64,000 nt of DNA, taken from the NCBI GenBank assembly GCA_016716365.1, contig JADJWM010000018.1:124001-188000 (forward strand), given 5' to 3'. The notes beneath the pieces are model-generated. The model saw only the letters and a program-made list of their open reading frames with translations, was not told where the DNA came from and did not search any database. Below, one piece after another: positions 56,260 through 64,000 of this stretch (its first letter is position 1; every line of letters begins with the position of its first letter). Source of the stretch: Chloracidobacterium sp. Lineage in GTDB: Bacteria > Acidobacteriota > Blastocatellia > Pyrinomonadales > Pyrinomonadaceae. Position numbers and translations under genes: made by a program.

Positions 56260-56756
56260 TGATGAGAATAGGGAAAATGCGAATTCGACTTATGCTGATA
56301 ACGGCCGTCTCGGCGGCTATCGTCGCCGGCTGCACCGCCGAGCCCTCAACGAACCAAGCCCCGGTCGCGACGTCAGCTCCGACCCCAGGCGCCGTTAGTG
56401 CTCCGGTCGCCCGCCCCGTCGAAGCGTCACGGATATCGCTGGTTGAAGCCAAGAAAGAGTATGACGCCGGCACCGCGGTAATGATCGATGTGAGGCCGGC
56501 CGACGTCTTTAATGCAGAGCGGGTCAAAGGGGCCCTCAATATGCCCTATGAGACGCTCGACGCCAACATCAGCAAGCTTCCGAAGGGCAAAAAGCTGATA
56601 GTCTACTGTTCCTGAGGGAACGAACATTCCAGCGCCAGTTGGGTTGCTGAAGCAAAGAAAAAAGGGATCGAAAACGCTTACGCACTTATCGGCGGAACGG
56701 CCGCCTGGGCCGAAGCCGGTTATCCGATGGAGAGAGGAAAAAGGCCGGCGAATTGA
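56259..56756 (+). CDS. Rhodanese-domain lipoprotein with in-frame TGA (candidate selenoprotein)
   Basis: As ordinarily read, the frame ends at TGA 56613-56615. The same frame continues with clear rhodanese sequence to TGA 56754-56756, giving 165 residues. An N-terminal lipoprotein signal ends in the lipobox VAGC (Cys25). A Thr/Pro/Ala linker and a rhodanese domain follow: YDAGTAVMIDVRPADVFNAE, GALNMPYETL, KLIVYCS, then TGA, then GNEHSSASWVAEAKKKG and YALIGGTAAWAEAGYP. The TGA falls in the active-site loop as Cys117-Ser118-TGA119-Gly, where relatives have C-S-C or C-S-U. A possible SECIS stem-loop follows at 56630-56649. It is coupled to bcp. Selenocysteine is an inference; a nonsense mutation or base error is the alternative. 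Confidence 0.72.
56630..56649 (+). promoter_or_regulatory. Candidate bacterial SECIS element
   Basis: Downstream of the TGA, CAGCG (56630-56634) pairs with TGCTG (56645-56649), with one wobble. CC (56635-56636) pairs with GG (56641-56642), and the apical loop is AGTT (56637-56640), giving a GU in the loop 23-24 bases after the TGA. The spacing and the G in the loop suit bacterial SECIS rules. The upper stem is short, so this needs a structural check. Confidence 0.45.
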
Positions 56757-56808
56757 TGTCCGCCGACCGTTTCTGATCTTACGATCCTATGTCCACCTTC
56801 CGTCGGAC

Positions 56809-58146
56809 TCAAAGCCTTACAACTTTCGCCTTACTCCCGTTCCTTATATCCAGCGAAAGTGCGTTCCGTGTATCAACGATCAGCGGAGCGAGTTCGCAAA
56901 CGCGGCCGTAATCGATGCTGCTGTGCTCGGTGCAGATGATCACGCAATCGCTTTCCCGCACCAATTCATCCGTCAATTCGCTGTTGTAGAGCGGTTCCGC
57001 ATCTCCGATCGTGTACGCGTGGTCGAAGGTCACTTCGCTTACGAACGGATCGTGATAGGACAATTCGGCTCCTCGTGATCGCAGAAGGTCGATGATCGAC
57101 AATGCGGGCGATTCGCGCATATCGTCTATATCTTTTTTATATGCGACCCCGAGGATCAAGATCTTCGAACCGTTGACGGCCTTTTTCACATCGTTAAGGG
57201 CGGTCGAGACCAGTTTCACGACATACGCCGGCATCCCTGAATTGACCTGCTCGGCCAGGCTGATGAACTGCGAATCAAACCCGTGCTGTCGGGCCTTCCA
57301 AGACAAATAATGCGGGTCAAGCGGGATACAATGCCCTCCGATGCCGGGCCCGGGATAAAAAGGCATGAATCCGAACGGCTTGGTCGCGGCGGCCCTGACG
57401 ACCTCCCAAGTGTCGATACCTAGCGTGTTGCAAAGGCGGGCCATTTCGTTCGCCATCCCGATATTTATCGCCCGGAACGTGTTCTCCCAGAGCTTGCAGG
57501 CCTCGGCGACACGTGCGGAGGACACCGGATGGACCTCATCAACGATCTGGCTGTAAAGCAGCGTCGCCGTCTCGGTCGAATCGTCCGACACGCCGCCGAC
57601 AACCTTCGGAATGTTGTGCGTCTGGAACTGCGGGTTCCCCGGATCGACCCGCTCCGGCGAGAATGCGAGAAGGAAGTCTTCGTTCAGTTTGAACCCCTTT
57701 TCCTCGAGCATCGGCTGCAGGACCTCGTCGGTCGTCCCCGGATAGGTCGTCGATTCCAGGATGACCAGCTGCCCCTTGCGCATATACTTCTGGATCTGCT
57801 CGCCCGCGGCGATGATGAAGGACATGTCTGGGTCCTTCGTCTTGCGAAGCGGCGTGGGCACGCAGATTATGATCACATCGCAGTTCGAAAGCTCACTGAA
57901 GTCTGTCGTCGCCGAAAGCTTTCCATCATCGACGCACTTCTTCACGTTCTCGTCCGGCACATCAACGATGTAGGAGCTGCCCGATCGGATCTGGTCGCTC
58001 TTTTTCGCATCTACTTCGAAGCCGATCCCACGGAAGCCCTTCATACAGAATTCGACGATGAGCGGAAGCCCTACATAGCCCAGGCCGATAACGCCGATGA
58101 CGGCGCGCTTTATCTCGATAAGATCTTTTAATGAGTCCTTTATCAT
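56809..58146 (-). CDS. Nucleotide-sugar dehydrogenase (UDP-glucose/UDP-ManNAc dehydrogenase family)
   Basis: A 445-residue enzyme that oxidises the C6 of a UDP-sugar to a uronate with NAD+. The ATG at 58146 is chosen over a TTG at 58158. The NAD-binding motif is GVIGLGYVGLPL. ILESTTYPGTTDE is the hinge-type motif, and the catalytic Cys is in GPGIGGHCIPLDP. KTSDIDDMRESPAL-type (KKDIDDMRESPALSI) and DPFVSEV segments are in place. Sequence details (TTDEV, PGIGGHCIP) are closer to the WecC/TviB/WbpA-like group than to UDP-glucose dehydrogenase, but the sugar is not certain. It is likely used for exopolysaccharide or O-antigen. Confidence 0.88.
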   Translation of the reverse strand: MIKDSLKDLIEIKRAVIGVIGLGYVGLPLIVEFCMKGFRGIGFEVDAKKSDQIRSGSSYIVDVPDENVKKCVDDGKLSATTDFSELSNCDVIIICVPTPLRKTKDPDMSFIIAAGEQIQKYMRKGQLVILESTTYPGTTDEVLQPMLEEKGFKLNEDFLLAFSPERVDPGNPQFQTHNIPKVVGGVSDDSTETATLLYSQIVDEVHPVSSARVAEACKLWENTFRAINIGMANEMARLCNTLGIDTWEVVRAAATKPFGFMPFYPGPGIGGHCIPLDPHYLSWKARQHGFDSQFISLAEQVNSGMPAYVVKLVSTALNDVKKAVNGSKILILGVAYKKDIDDMRESPALSIIDLLRSRGAELSYHDPFVSEVTFDHAYTIGDAEPLYNSELTDELVRESDCVIICTEHSSIDYGRVCELAPLIVDTRNALSLDIRNGSKAKVVRL

Positions 58147-58314
58147 TTGATATTGCAATTATTTCAAGTTATTTGTTCGGTGTGTAAGATCCGTTCCTAC
58201 CAAAGGCTATCGGCCTTGGTCAACAACAATACCGATTGTGTTAAAATTTCGAATGCCGGTCAATTTCCGGCCCCCAGTTCCACCTTATTTAAGAGAAACT
58301 CCCTGGTTCAGTTT

Positions 58315-59532
58315 ATGTCGTTGCCGATCGAATCTGCCAACCCGGTCGTACGGGCCCTGATAGAAGGGTCGGCTCCCAGGCCTGCCGTTGTCGCCGCCTC
58401 GAAGGGGGCTCTTCCGCTGCCGCAGGCCGATCTGCTTGAGGTCCTTGTGGCCTTTGCGCGTTCGGACGACGCTGAACTGTCGCAAAATGCTAAGGGAACA
58501 TTGGCAACTCAGGACGAATCGGCTCTTGCGGGTGCGGTGAAGGGCGAGGATGTGTCGGTTTCCGTCCTTGATTTTTACGCCGACCGTGCGAACACTCCGG
58601 TTTCGGTCCACGAGGCGATCATCGCGAACCCAAAGACGCCCGCGGAAGCATTCGTTCGATTGGCGTCAAAAACGACCAGCGGGGACCTGCTCGAACGCCT
58701 TTCGCTCAATCAGCAGCTCCTCATCAGGACCCCGGCCCTGATCGATGCGATCATCGCGAATCCGAACAGAACCTCCGAAGCCGAACGCCGGGCCGCCGAG
58801 ACAAAACGCGAGTTTTTCGAAAAGGAACGTGGTGCACAGCAGATCGCGAACGAACTTCGTGCCCAGGGCAAAGAGGCCGCCGCCGAGTTCGTCGAGCAGT
58901 CGGAGTTTGGCCAGGACCTTGACGGTTCGAACCTTGACGCCGACGATGCGATGTTACTTGCATCGATGATCGAGGTGCCCGACGAGGAGATCGACGATTC
59001 CTGGTTCGGGCTCGAGTACATCGAAGAGATCTATGAGGAAACGGCCGCCCAGCGGCAGGCTGCGGTTGACGCGATCATCGGTTCGATCCGGCTGGACGAG
59101 AACGAGATCGGCTCCGAGCGCGTTTCGGTCATCAATCGGGTGATGAAAATGAGCATGAAGGACCGCGTAAGGCTTGCTATGAAGGGCGACCGCGAGGCCC
59201 GCAACATCCTTATTCGCGACCCGAACCGGATCGTCTCGCAGGCGGTCGTCCAGAATCCACGGATCACCGAGCAGGAGATGGAAAAGATCGCAGCAATGCG
59301 GTCGCTTTCCGAAGACATTCTGCGGCAGGTCGCGAATGACCGCCAATGGTCTCGAAGCTACGCCATCGTTCATAATCTGGCCCGAAACCCGCGGACGCCC
59401 ATTGCGAACGTGCTTTCGATCCTTTCCCGCCTGCATCTGCGTGATCTTGCCGCCCTGTCGAAAAATAAGAACATTTCGGAGGCGGTCCGGCGACAGGCGC
59501 TTCGCCTTTCTCAGGCCCGCACCGGCAAATAG
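58315..59532 (+). CDS. Alpha-helical repeat protein with LRV-type repeats, function unknown
   Basis: About 405 residues from the ATG at 58315 (MSLPIESANPVVR). Repeated units with the signature NPxTP recur: AIIANPKTPAEAFVRLA, AIIANPNRTSEAERRA, VVQNPRITEQEMEKIA and HNLARNPRTPIANVLSILS. This pattern matches leucine-rich-repeat-variant (LRV) and HEAT-like repeats, which form solenoids. A charged central region (residues about 160-260, rich in Glu and Gln) separates two repeat blocks. No signal peptide, so it is probably a cytosolic binding scaffold. It ends just before the UbiA gene. Confidence 0.72.
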   Translation: MSLPIESANPVVRALIEGSAPRPAVVAASKGALPLPQADLLEVLVAFARSDDAELSQNAKGTLATQDESALAGAVKGEDVSVSVLDFYADRANTPVSVHEAIIANPKTPAEAFVRLASKTTSGDLLERLSLNQQLLIRTPALIDAIIANPNRTSEAERRAAETKREFFEKERGAQQIANELRAQGKEAAAEFVEQSEFGQDLDGSNLDADDAMLLASMIEVPDEEIDDSWFGLEYIEEIYEETAAQRQAAVDAIIGSIRLDENEIGSERVSVINRVMKMSMKDRVRLAMKGDREARNILIRDPNRIVSQAVVQNPRITEQEMEKIAAMRSLSEDILRQVANDRQWSRSYAIVHNLARNPRTPIANVLSILSRLHLRDLAALSKNKNISEAVRRQALRLSQARTGK

Positions 59533-59598
59533 CCCCGGCCCTTCCGGCCGGCCTTCGCTAATCGCGTCGGCACTTTGCTAAAATCTAGCCAAACACCG

Positions 59599-60474
59599 AT
59601 GGCCGGAGTTCTCGAAAAATTGAGCATAACGCTGCGAATGATCAAGTTCGAGCACACGCTCTTTGCCCTCCCATTCGCCTTTCTCGGTGCCGTTCTCGCG
59701 GCCAACGGCCTGCCCACGCTTTGGCAGGCCCTTTGGATCACTGTTGCGATGGTCGGGGCGCGTTCGGCGGCGATGACGTTCAACCGGATCGCTGACCGCG
59801 ACATCGACGCCGCCAACCCGCGGACCGCCGCACGCGAGATCCCCAGCGGCAAACTCTCGGTCCAGTTCGCCTGGATCTTTCTTGCCGCTTCGGTCGCAAT
59901 CTTTATAACCGCGGCCTACATGCTCAATTGGCTGGCGTTCGTCCTCTCGCCGATCGCGTTGATCAGCGTGCTCGGCTATTCATATGCCAAGCGGTTCACG
60001 GCGTGGGCGCATTTTTTCCTGGGCTGGGCGCTGGCGATCTCGCCGACGGCGGCATGGATCGCCGTTCGCGGCACGATCGATTCCGAGGTGCCGCTGTTAT
60101 TGTCTTTGTTTGTGCTGATGTGGACGGCGGGGTTCGACGTACTTTACGCCTGCCAGGATCACGATTTTGATAGGCGTGCCGGGCTTAGATCGATCCCGGC
60201 CCGGTTCGGGATCAGGAATGCGCTTTGGATCGCACGCCTTTTTCACTTTCAGGCGTTCATCGTCCTGCTCCTGCTTTACGCGGCAACCAGCCTTCCCTGG
60301 CCGTCATTGATCGGGGTCGCCGCGGTCGGAGCTCTCCTCGTTTACCAGCATACGCTCGTCAAACCGACCGACCTTTCCCGATTGAATGCCGCATTCTTCA
60401 CGACAAATGCCTTCGTAAGCATCATCCTTTTTGCCTCATTCGGAGCGGCGGTCTTTCTCACGAGTGCCAAATGA
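59599..60474 (+). CDS. UbiA-family prenyltransferase (menaquinone/ubiquinone pathway)
   Basis: A 291-residue integral membrane prenyltransferase that transfers a polyprenyl chain to an aromatic acid. The two Asp-rich motifs are visible: NRIADRDIDAANPRT (N-x3-D-x3-D) and DHDFDRRAGLRSIP. Eight to nine helices follow. The NRIADRDIDAANPRTAAREIPSG block is shared by UbiA and the futalosine-pathway enzyme MqnP; the latter fits a bacterium lacking ubiquinone, but this cannot be settled from the gene alone. The ATG at 59599 is chosen (MAGVLEKLSITLRM). It is convergent with the SRPBCC gene; the two stops are adjacent. Confidence 0.87.
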   Translation: MAGVLEKLSITLRMIKFEHTLFALPFAFLGAVLAANGLPTLWQALWITVAMVGARSAAMTFNRIADRDIDAANPRTAAREIPSGKLSVQFAWIFLAASVAIFITAAYMLNWLAFVLSPIALISVLGYSYAKRFTAWAHFFLGWALAISPTAAWIAVRGTIDSEVPLLLSLFVLMWTAGFDVLYACQDHDFDRRAGLRSIPARFGIRNALWIARLFHFQAFIVLLLLYAATSLPWPSLIGVAAVGALLVYQHTLVKPTDLSRLNAAFFTTNAFVSIILFASFGAAVFLTSAK

Positions 60475-60909
60475 TCACTTGCTTTCTGCGAACCGCTTAA
60501 AGGCCTCGAGATATTTCATTGACTGTTTCTTGAATGCCCCCGGCATAAAGAACGCGATGATCTTCATGAACCCCTTAAACTGAAATTCGTTGTCTGAACG
60601 ATAAAGCGTCTTCGCGTCGCCGAGCGGCTCAAAGTGGTTTCGAACGATATTGTGTACACCATCGGCATCGTACGTGCCGGTGAACTCGTCGGGCAAGTTT
60701 TTCACTGTGATCGTCTCGATCATCTCGATCTTGCGGCCGTTCATATCGAACTTCAGCCGCGACTTTGCTCCGACTTCACCAGGCGTCCCTTCCAGATGCT
60801 CGAAACTCTCGAGCCCCTCCATCCACTCATACATGTTATCGACGTTGTCGAACAGGGCGATCACTTCTTCGAGCGGCTTGTCAATGGTCACTGATTGCGA
60901 ATACTTCAT
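60475..60909 (-). CDS. SRPBCC-fold protein (START/polyketide-cyclase-like)
   Basis: A 144-residue protein of the SRPBCC lipid- or ligand-binding fold. The start at 60909 (MKYSQSVTIDKPLEEVIALF) is chosen because the fold begins with this strand and the preceding codons show no similarity. DNVDNMYEWMEGLESFEHLEG and the C-terminal helix AFKKQSMKYLEAFKRFAESK are typical of the polyketide_cyc2 group. The ligand is unknown. Confidence 0.78.
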   Translation of the reverse strand: MKYSQSVTIDKPLEEVIALFDNVDNMYEWMEGLESFEHLEGTPGEVGAKSRLKFDMNGRKIEMIETITVKNLPDEFTGTYDADGVHNIVRNHFEPLGDAKTLYRSDNEFQFKGFMKIIAFFMPGAFKKQSMKYLEAFKRFAESK

Positions 60910-61150
60910 GGCTTTTTTCGGTCCAAGCGGTGTCGCAGGTTCAGATCCGCTCAGAAGTACCTTCGATAAGACTAATTCCACCTATTTAACGGGTTGTGGG
61001 CTAGGATGTTTCATTCAAAGAAAGACCGGATCCGGCCCGACGCGGTTGAGCTTGGCCTCGACTACATCTGTCTTTTGCGACTGAGTACAGTCTCATTCAC
61101 AGAAAGCTTGTCCGCCGCTCATCCGTAAAGCGGTGAGGCCCGGCCGTTCT

Positions 61151-63367
61151 CTACGGCAGAGGCTTCCGACGCTGCAAGATGAGGTTAATGGCGAACAGAA
61201 CCCAAACGATCGCTCCTACCGCAAATATAGTGTCGCCCACCATCCGCATCCACCTCAGGAACTGCATCAGGTCTGTTTGCATGAACTCCGGGCTTCGTGC
61301 CGACCAATAGCCCTGCGATACGGACTGGTAGGTTTGAAGCAGACCGATCGGAAGCAGGCTCAGTAAGATCTCGAGCAGCATCCCGATATTTAGCGACCAG
61401 AAGGCAAATGCGAGGACCTTTGTGTTCCACTTCCTTTCCGGATCCATCGCTCTGAGGCAGAAAAGCGTAAGGGCCAGGCCCAGCGTCCCGTAAACCCCAT
61501 ACAACGCACCATGGGCGTGGACCGCCGTCGTATTCAGGCCCTGCATATAGTACAAGGCGATCGGGGGGTTGATCATGAAGCCAAACACACCTGCCCCAAC
61601 GAGATTCCAAAAAGCGACCGCGATAAAGAAATACACCACCCACTTATATTGCTCCAGCCACGGCTTGGCCTTTGAATGCCGTATGTTCTCGAGGGCCTCA
61701 TACCCGACGAAAACAAGAGGCACGATCTCGAGCGCGCTGAAAACGGCCCCGAAGGCAAGGGCCACGGTCGGCGTGCCGGCAAAATATAGGTGGTGAAGTG
61801 TTCCGATAATGCCGCCGCTCAAATAGATCGCACCCGAGAGCAATGCCGCGTATGCCGCATGATCGGGCCTTATCACACCCAACCTTGCGAAAAGAAACGC
61901 GATCACGACGGTGGCGAATACTTCGAAGAATCCCTCGACCCAGAGGTGGACGACCCACCATCGCCAATATTCGACGACGGTGATGTGTGACTTCATCCCC
62001 CAGAAGAGTCCGGGCGCATAGAAGAAGGCGATCCCTGCAGTAGTCAACAAATAAAGCAGGACTAGCGATTTGCTTCCGTCACGCCGAAGAGCCGGTATTG
62101 AACTGCGGGCAATGAGGAACAGCCAAAGAAGAAGGCCGACGAAAAGTGCTGCTTGCCATACCCTTCCGAGATCGACATACTCCCAACCCTGATGGCCAAA
62201 CCAGAACCAAAGATCGCCCGGCATCATGTGCATGACACTCATCCACTGGCCGGCCATTGATCCGAGAACGACGATCAAGAGTGCGCCGAACAGAAGATCG
62301 ACACCTAGCTTCTGGAACTTCGGTTCGTAGCCGCAAATATACGGCGCGATGAAAAGTCCCGCACCGAGCCATGCTGTCGCGATCCAAAAGATCCCAAGCT
62401 GTGTGTGCCACGTACGCGAGACGACATACGGAAGCCACTCCTGTAACGGGATCCCGTAGAATCCGCCGCCCTCGACCCCGTAATGGGCCGTGATGACCCC
62501 CATCACTATCTGCACCAGAAAAAGAAGCGACACGATAAGAAAATACTTGATGGTCGCGAGTTGGGACGGCGTCAGCTTCTCGCCGATCAGCGGATCCGTT
62601 TCCGGGGTGTCGCGCTCATCGACCGGTTTGTGCCAACCGGCGTAAAACCAGACCATTGCACCGATGCTGAAGATCAGGACGATCACGCTCACACCGGTCC
62701 AGATGATCGAGCTGCTGGTCGGATAATTGCCCACGAGAGGCTCGGACGGGAAATTGCTCGTATAGGAAATGTTATTGTCCGGGCGGTTCGCGGCCGAGGC
62801 CCAAGCCGTCCAGAAGAAGAAATTGTTCAAGAGGCGGACGCGGTTCGGATCGGTCTGGGCTCCTCGTTGGATCGCGTAAGCATCGTTTCCATTAATGAAT
62901 ACTTCCTGATAATGAAGTAGGTTGTCTTCGAAGGCAGCCGCCCGCAGCGGATCGATCGTCAGTGTCTCGGTTGCGGGATCGTAAGTGTTCGTCCTCACCA
63001 TTTCCTGCAGGCGCTGCAGCAGAACCGCCTTATCTTCACCGGAAAGCTGGGATCCGTCGGTACCATAACGCCCGCCCGACCAATGGTTGAGGATGAATAT
63101 TGCTTCGCGATGGAGGTAATCCGCGGTCCAGTCCGGTGCAACGTAGGACCCGTGGCCCCAGATCGAGCCGACCTGCATCCCACCCATCGCCTGCCAGACG
63201 TTCTGGCCGTCCTGGATCCCATTTTGGTCGATCAGGACCCGTCCGTCGGTGGTCACGACTCGCGTTGGGATCGGAGGGACCTGTCGGAATATCTCAAGGC
63301 CGACCCAACCCAGGATCGAGAACGAAAAGACGAATATCGCGATAAGAATGATCCATAACCTCTTCAT
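61151..63367 (-). CDS. norZ: Quinol-dependent nitric oxide reductase (qNOR)
   Basis: A 738-residue haem-copper-superfamily enzyme that reduces NO to N2O using quinol at the inner membrane. An N-terminal extension replaces NorC: GLEIFRQVPPIPTRVVTTDG, GHGSYVAPDWTADYLHREA. The catalytic core has about 12 further helices. Haem and Fe-B ligands are in SRTWHTQLGIFW, HLWVEGFFEVF, GTLHHLYFAG and VHAHGALYG, and the conserved Glu lies in SALEIVPL. There is no denitrification gene nearby, so NO detoxification is the likely role. Only weak inverted repeats lie upstream; I see no clear NsrR or FNR site. Confidence 0.94.
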   Translation of the reverse strand: MKRLWIILIAIFVFSFSILGWVGLEIFRQVPPIPTRVVTTDGRVLIDQNGIQDGQNVWQAMGGMQVGSIWGHGSYVAPDWTADYLHREAIFILNHWSGGRYGTDGSQLSGEDKAVLLQRLQEMVRTNTYDPATETLTIDPLRAAAFEDNLLHYQEVFINGNDAYAIQRGAQTDPNRVRLLNNFFFWTAWASAANRPDNNISYTSNFPSEPLVGNYPTSSSIIWTGVSVIVLIFSIGAMVWFYAGWHKPVDERDTPETDPLIGEKLTPSQLATIKYFLIVSLLFLVQIVMGVITAHYGVEGGGFYGIPLQEWLPYVVSRTWHTQLGIFWIATAWLGAGLFIAPYICGYEPKFQKLGVDLLFGALLIVVLGSMAGQWMSVMHMMPGDLWFWFGHQGWEYVDLGRVWQAALFVGLLLWLFLIARSSIPALRRDGSKSLVLLYLLTTAGIAFFYAPGLFWGMKSHITVVEYWRWWVVHLWVEGFFEVFATVVIAFLFARLGVIRPDHAAYAALLSGAIYLSGGIIGTLHHLYFAGTPTVALAFGAVFSALEIVPLVFVGYEALENIRHSKAKPWLEQYKWVVYFFIAVAFWNLVGAGVFGFMINPPIALYYMQGLNTTAVHAHGALYGVYGTLGLALTLFCLRAMDPERKWNTKVLAFAFWSLNIGMLLEILLSLLPIGLLQTYQSVSQGYWSARSPEFMQTDLMQFLRWMRMVGDTIFAVGAIVWVLFAINLILQRRKPLP

Positions 63368-63591
63368 ATGAGCAGCTATGCGCCTCCTGATTTACCTGTT
63401 GGAAGTTGGTCAGATGGATATCGGGTTACCCGACCATTGATATTTCTTGTTCTTGAGCGAATAGCTTAACACGGCTTTCACCCTCAAAGAAGGTCGCCTC
63501 GAACACTAAGCTTGCCGATGCCGGAGCAAACGTTTCCCGGGCCGGGGCGAGATACGTAGCCTTTTGGGGAAACTGCACCTGTGTTTTCGAA

Positions 63592-64000
63592 CTATTTCGG
63601 CTTTAAGATGGTCCGGATCTCGCCTTCAGTCAGACGAACACGGTCTCGAAAGATCACCGCATATTCCGCCGCCGTGTAGAGCGGATAGTCCGTCCCGAAA
63701 GCGATCCGTGCGGGCCCGAGCCGCTGGATATAACGCCTCAGAACGGCAAACTCATCGTCCGTCAATTTCCTGATGCCTTCGCTGTCCTTGTCGAGTGCGA
63801 CCGCAGATATATCGAAAGTGATACGGTGCTTCTTCAGTTCAGGTTCTGTGTCGAATTTATCTATAAAGGCGTTGAGAAAGCCCCGCGTCCGCTGGCTGAA
63901 ACCGCCGGACGTTCCGAAATGCGCGATCCGCAGCCGCACCGGCCCGATCTCATTCAAGATCGATCCGACGAGCAGGTCCACATCCGGTTTGCCGAAACGG
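63592..64000 (-). CDS. Amidohydrolase family protein (C-terminal part, continues beyond the window)
   Basis: The frame is open to the window edge on the minus strand (RFGKPDVDLLVG at the start of the visible part), so the N-terminus lies outside. The visible 136 or so residues show the C-terminal TIM-barrel strands of amidohydrolase-2-type metal-dependent hydrolases: RIAHFGTSGGF with a metal-binding His, ITFDISAVAL, and RIAFGTDYPLY with the catalytic Asp. These enzymes hydrolyse or decarboxylate amide or acid substrates; the substrate is unknown. It diverges in orientation from nothing visible here. Confidence 0.8.
   Translation of the reverse strand, partial: RFGKPDVDLLVGSILNEIGPVRLRIAHFGTSGGFSQRTRGFLNAFIDKFDTEPELKKHRITFDISAVALDKDSEGIRKLTDDEFAVLRRYIQRLGPARIAFGTDYPLYTAAEYAVIFRDRVRLTEGEIRTILKPK

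Noticed and set aside
63421..63433. Short palindrome TCGGGTTACCCGA upstream of qNOR as a regulator site
   Set aside because: The arms are only 6 bases and match neither NsrR, NorR nor FNR/DNR sites that I know.

Overview
This window appears to be chromosomal DNA of an Acidobacteriota-like bacterium, most likely class Blastocatellia (Pyrinomonadaceae-like). That placement is inferred from gene content, not from a marker-gene search. The main clues are four very large TonB-dependent receptors with N-terminal carboxypeptidase-regulatory-like domains, two secreted TPR proteins carrying the same domain, a membrane-bound (pseudo)kinase, a Gram-negative envelope (Kdo transferase, DUF481 outer-membrane protein, VanW protein) and a quinol-type NO reductase. 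I found no tRNA, rRNA, CRISPR array, prophage, integrase or transposase. Layout: 1-3.8 kb holds the 3' end of rpoC with its terminator and two small unknown genes. 3.8-7.1 kb holds plsC, an HD phosphohydrolase and a TPR protein. 7.5-10.7 kb is TonB receptor 1. 10.9-13.2 kb holds ribA and a zf-HC2 protein/sigma factor pair, the sigma gene being frameshifted. 13.4-22.7 kb is a mixed housekeeping/envelope stretch: ABC exporter, zinc-ribbon protein, amphi-Trp protein, glutamate racemase homologue, lipoprotein, methyltransferase with an unusual N-terminal domain, SGNH hydrolase, VanW/glycosyltransferase fusion and a voltage-gated K+ channel. 22.8-27.7 kb holds a secreted protein, an RRM RNA-binding protein and TonB receptor 2. 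27.7-30.7 kb holds a patatin, a cytoplasmic subtilase and efp. 30.8-38.7 kb is a same-strand run of waaA, a GT2 glycosyltransferase, an LCAT-like hydrolase, atpZ, atpI, atpB and atpE, then a pseudokinase. 38.7-50.8 kb is a minus-strand block: TauE permease, TonB receptor 3, TPR protein, TonB receptor 4 and an NtrC-type sigma-54 activator. 51-64 kb holds a methyltransferase, sppA, a YkgJ protein, a DUF481 protein, bcp, a TGA-interrupted rhodanese lipoprotein, a UDP-sugar dehydrogenase, an LRV-repeat protein, a UbiA prenyltransferase, an SRPBCC protein, qNOR and a partial amidohydrolase. Connections: TonB receptors 3 and 4 flank a secreted TPR/carboxypeptidase-regulatory protein, and receptor 1 lies next to a similar one, suggesting outer-membrane uptake or binding modules. 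Receptor 4 has a well-spaced -24/-12 promoter next to a sigma-54 activator gene, and receptor 1 has a weaker one. The ATP synthase cluster stops after subunit c at a strong terminator, so the F1 genes must lie elsewhere. The most notable single feature is the peroxiredoxin-rhodanese pair at 55.8-56.8 kb. The rhodanese reading frame runs through an in-frame TGA inside the active-site loop (Cys-Ser-TGA), with conserved sequence afterwards and a possible SECIS hairpin, so it looks like a selenoprotein. Several genes carry small indels in short repeats (sigma factor, amphi-Trp protein, TonB receptor 3, probably the zinc-ribbon and 2.6-kb membrane proteins). These look like long-read assembly errors or recent gene decay, and they temper any single-base interpretation.
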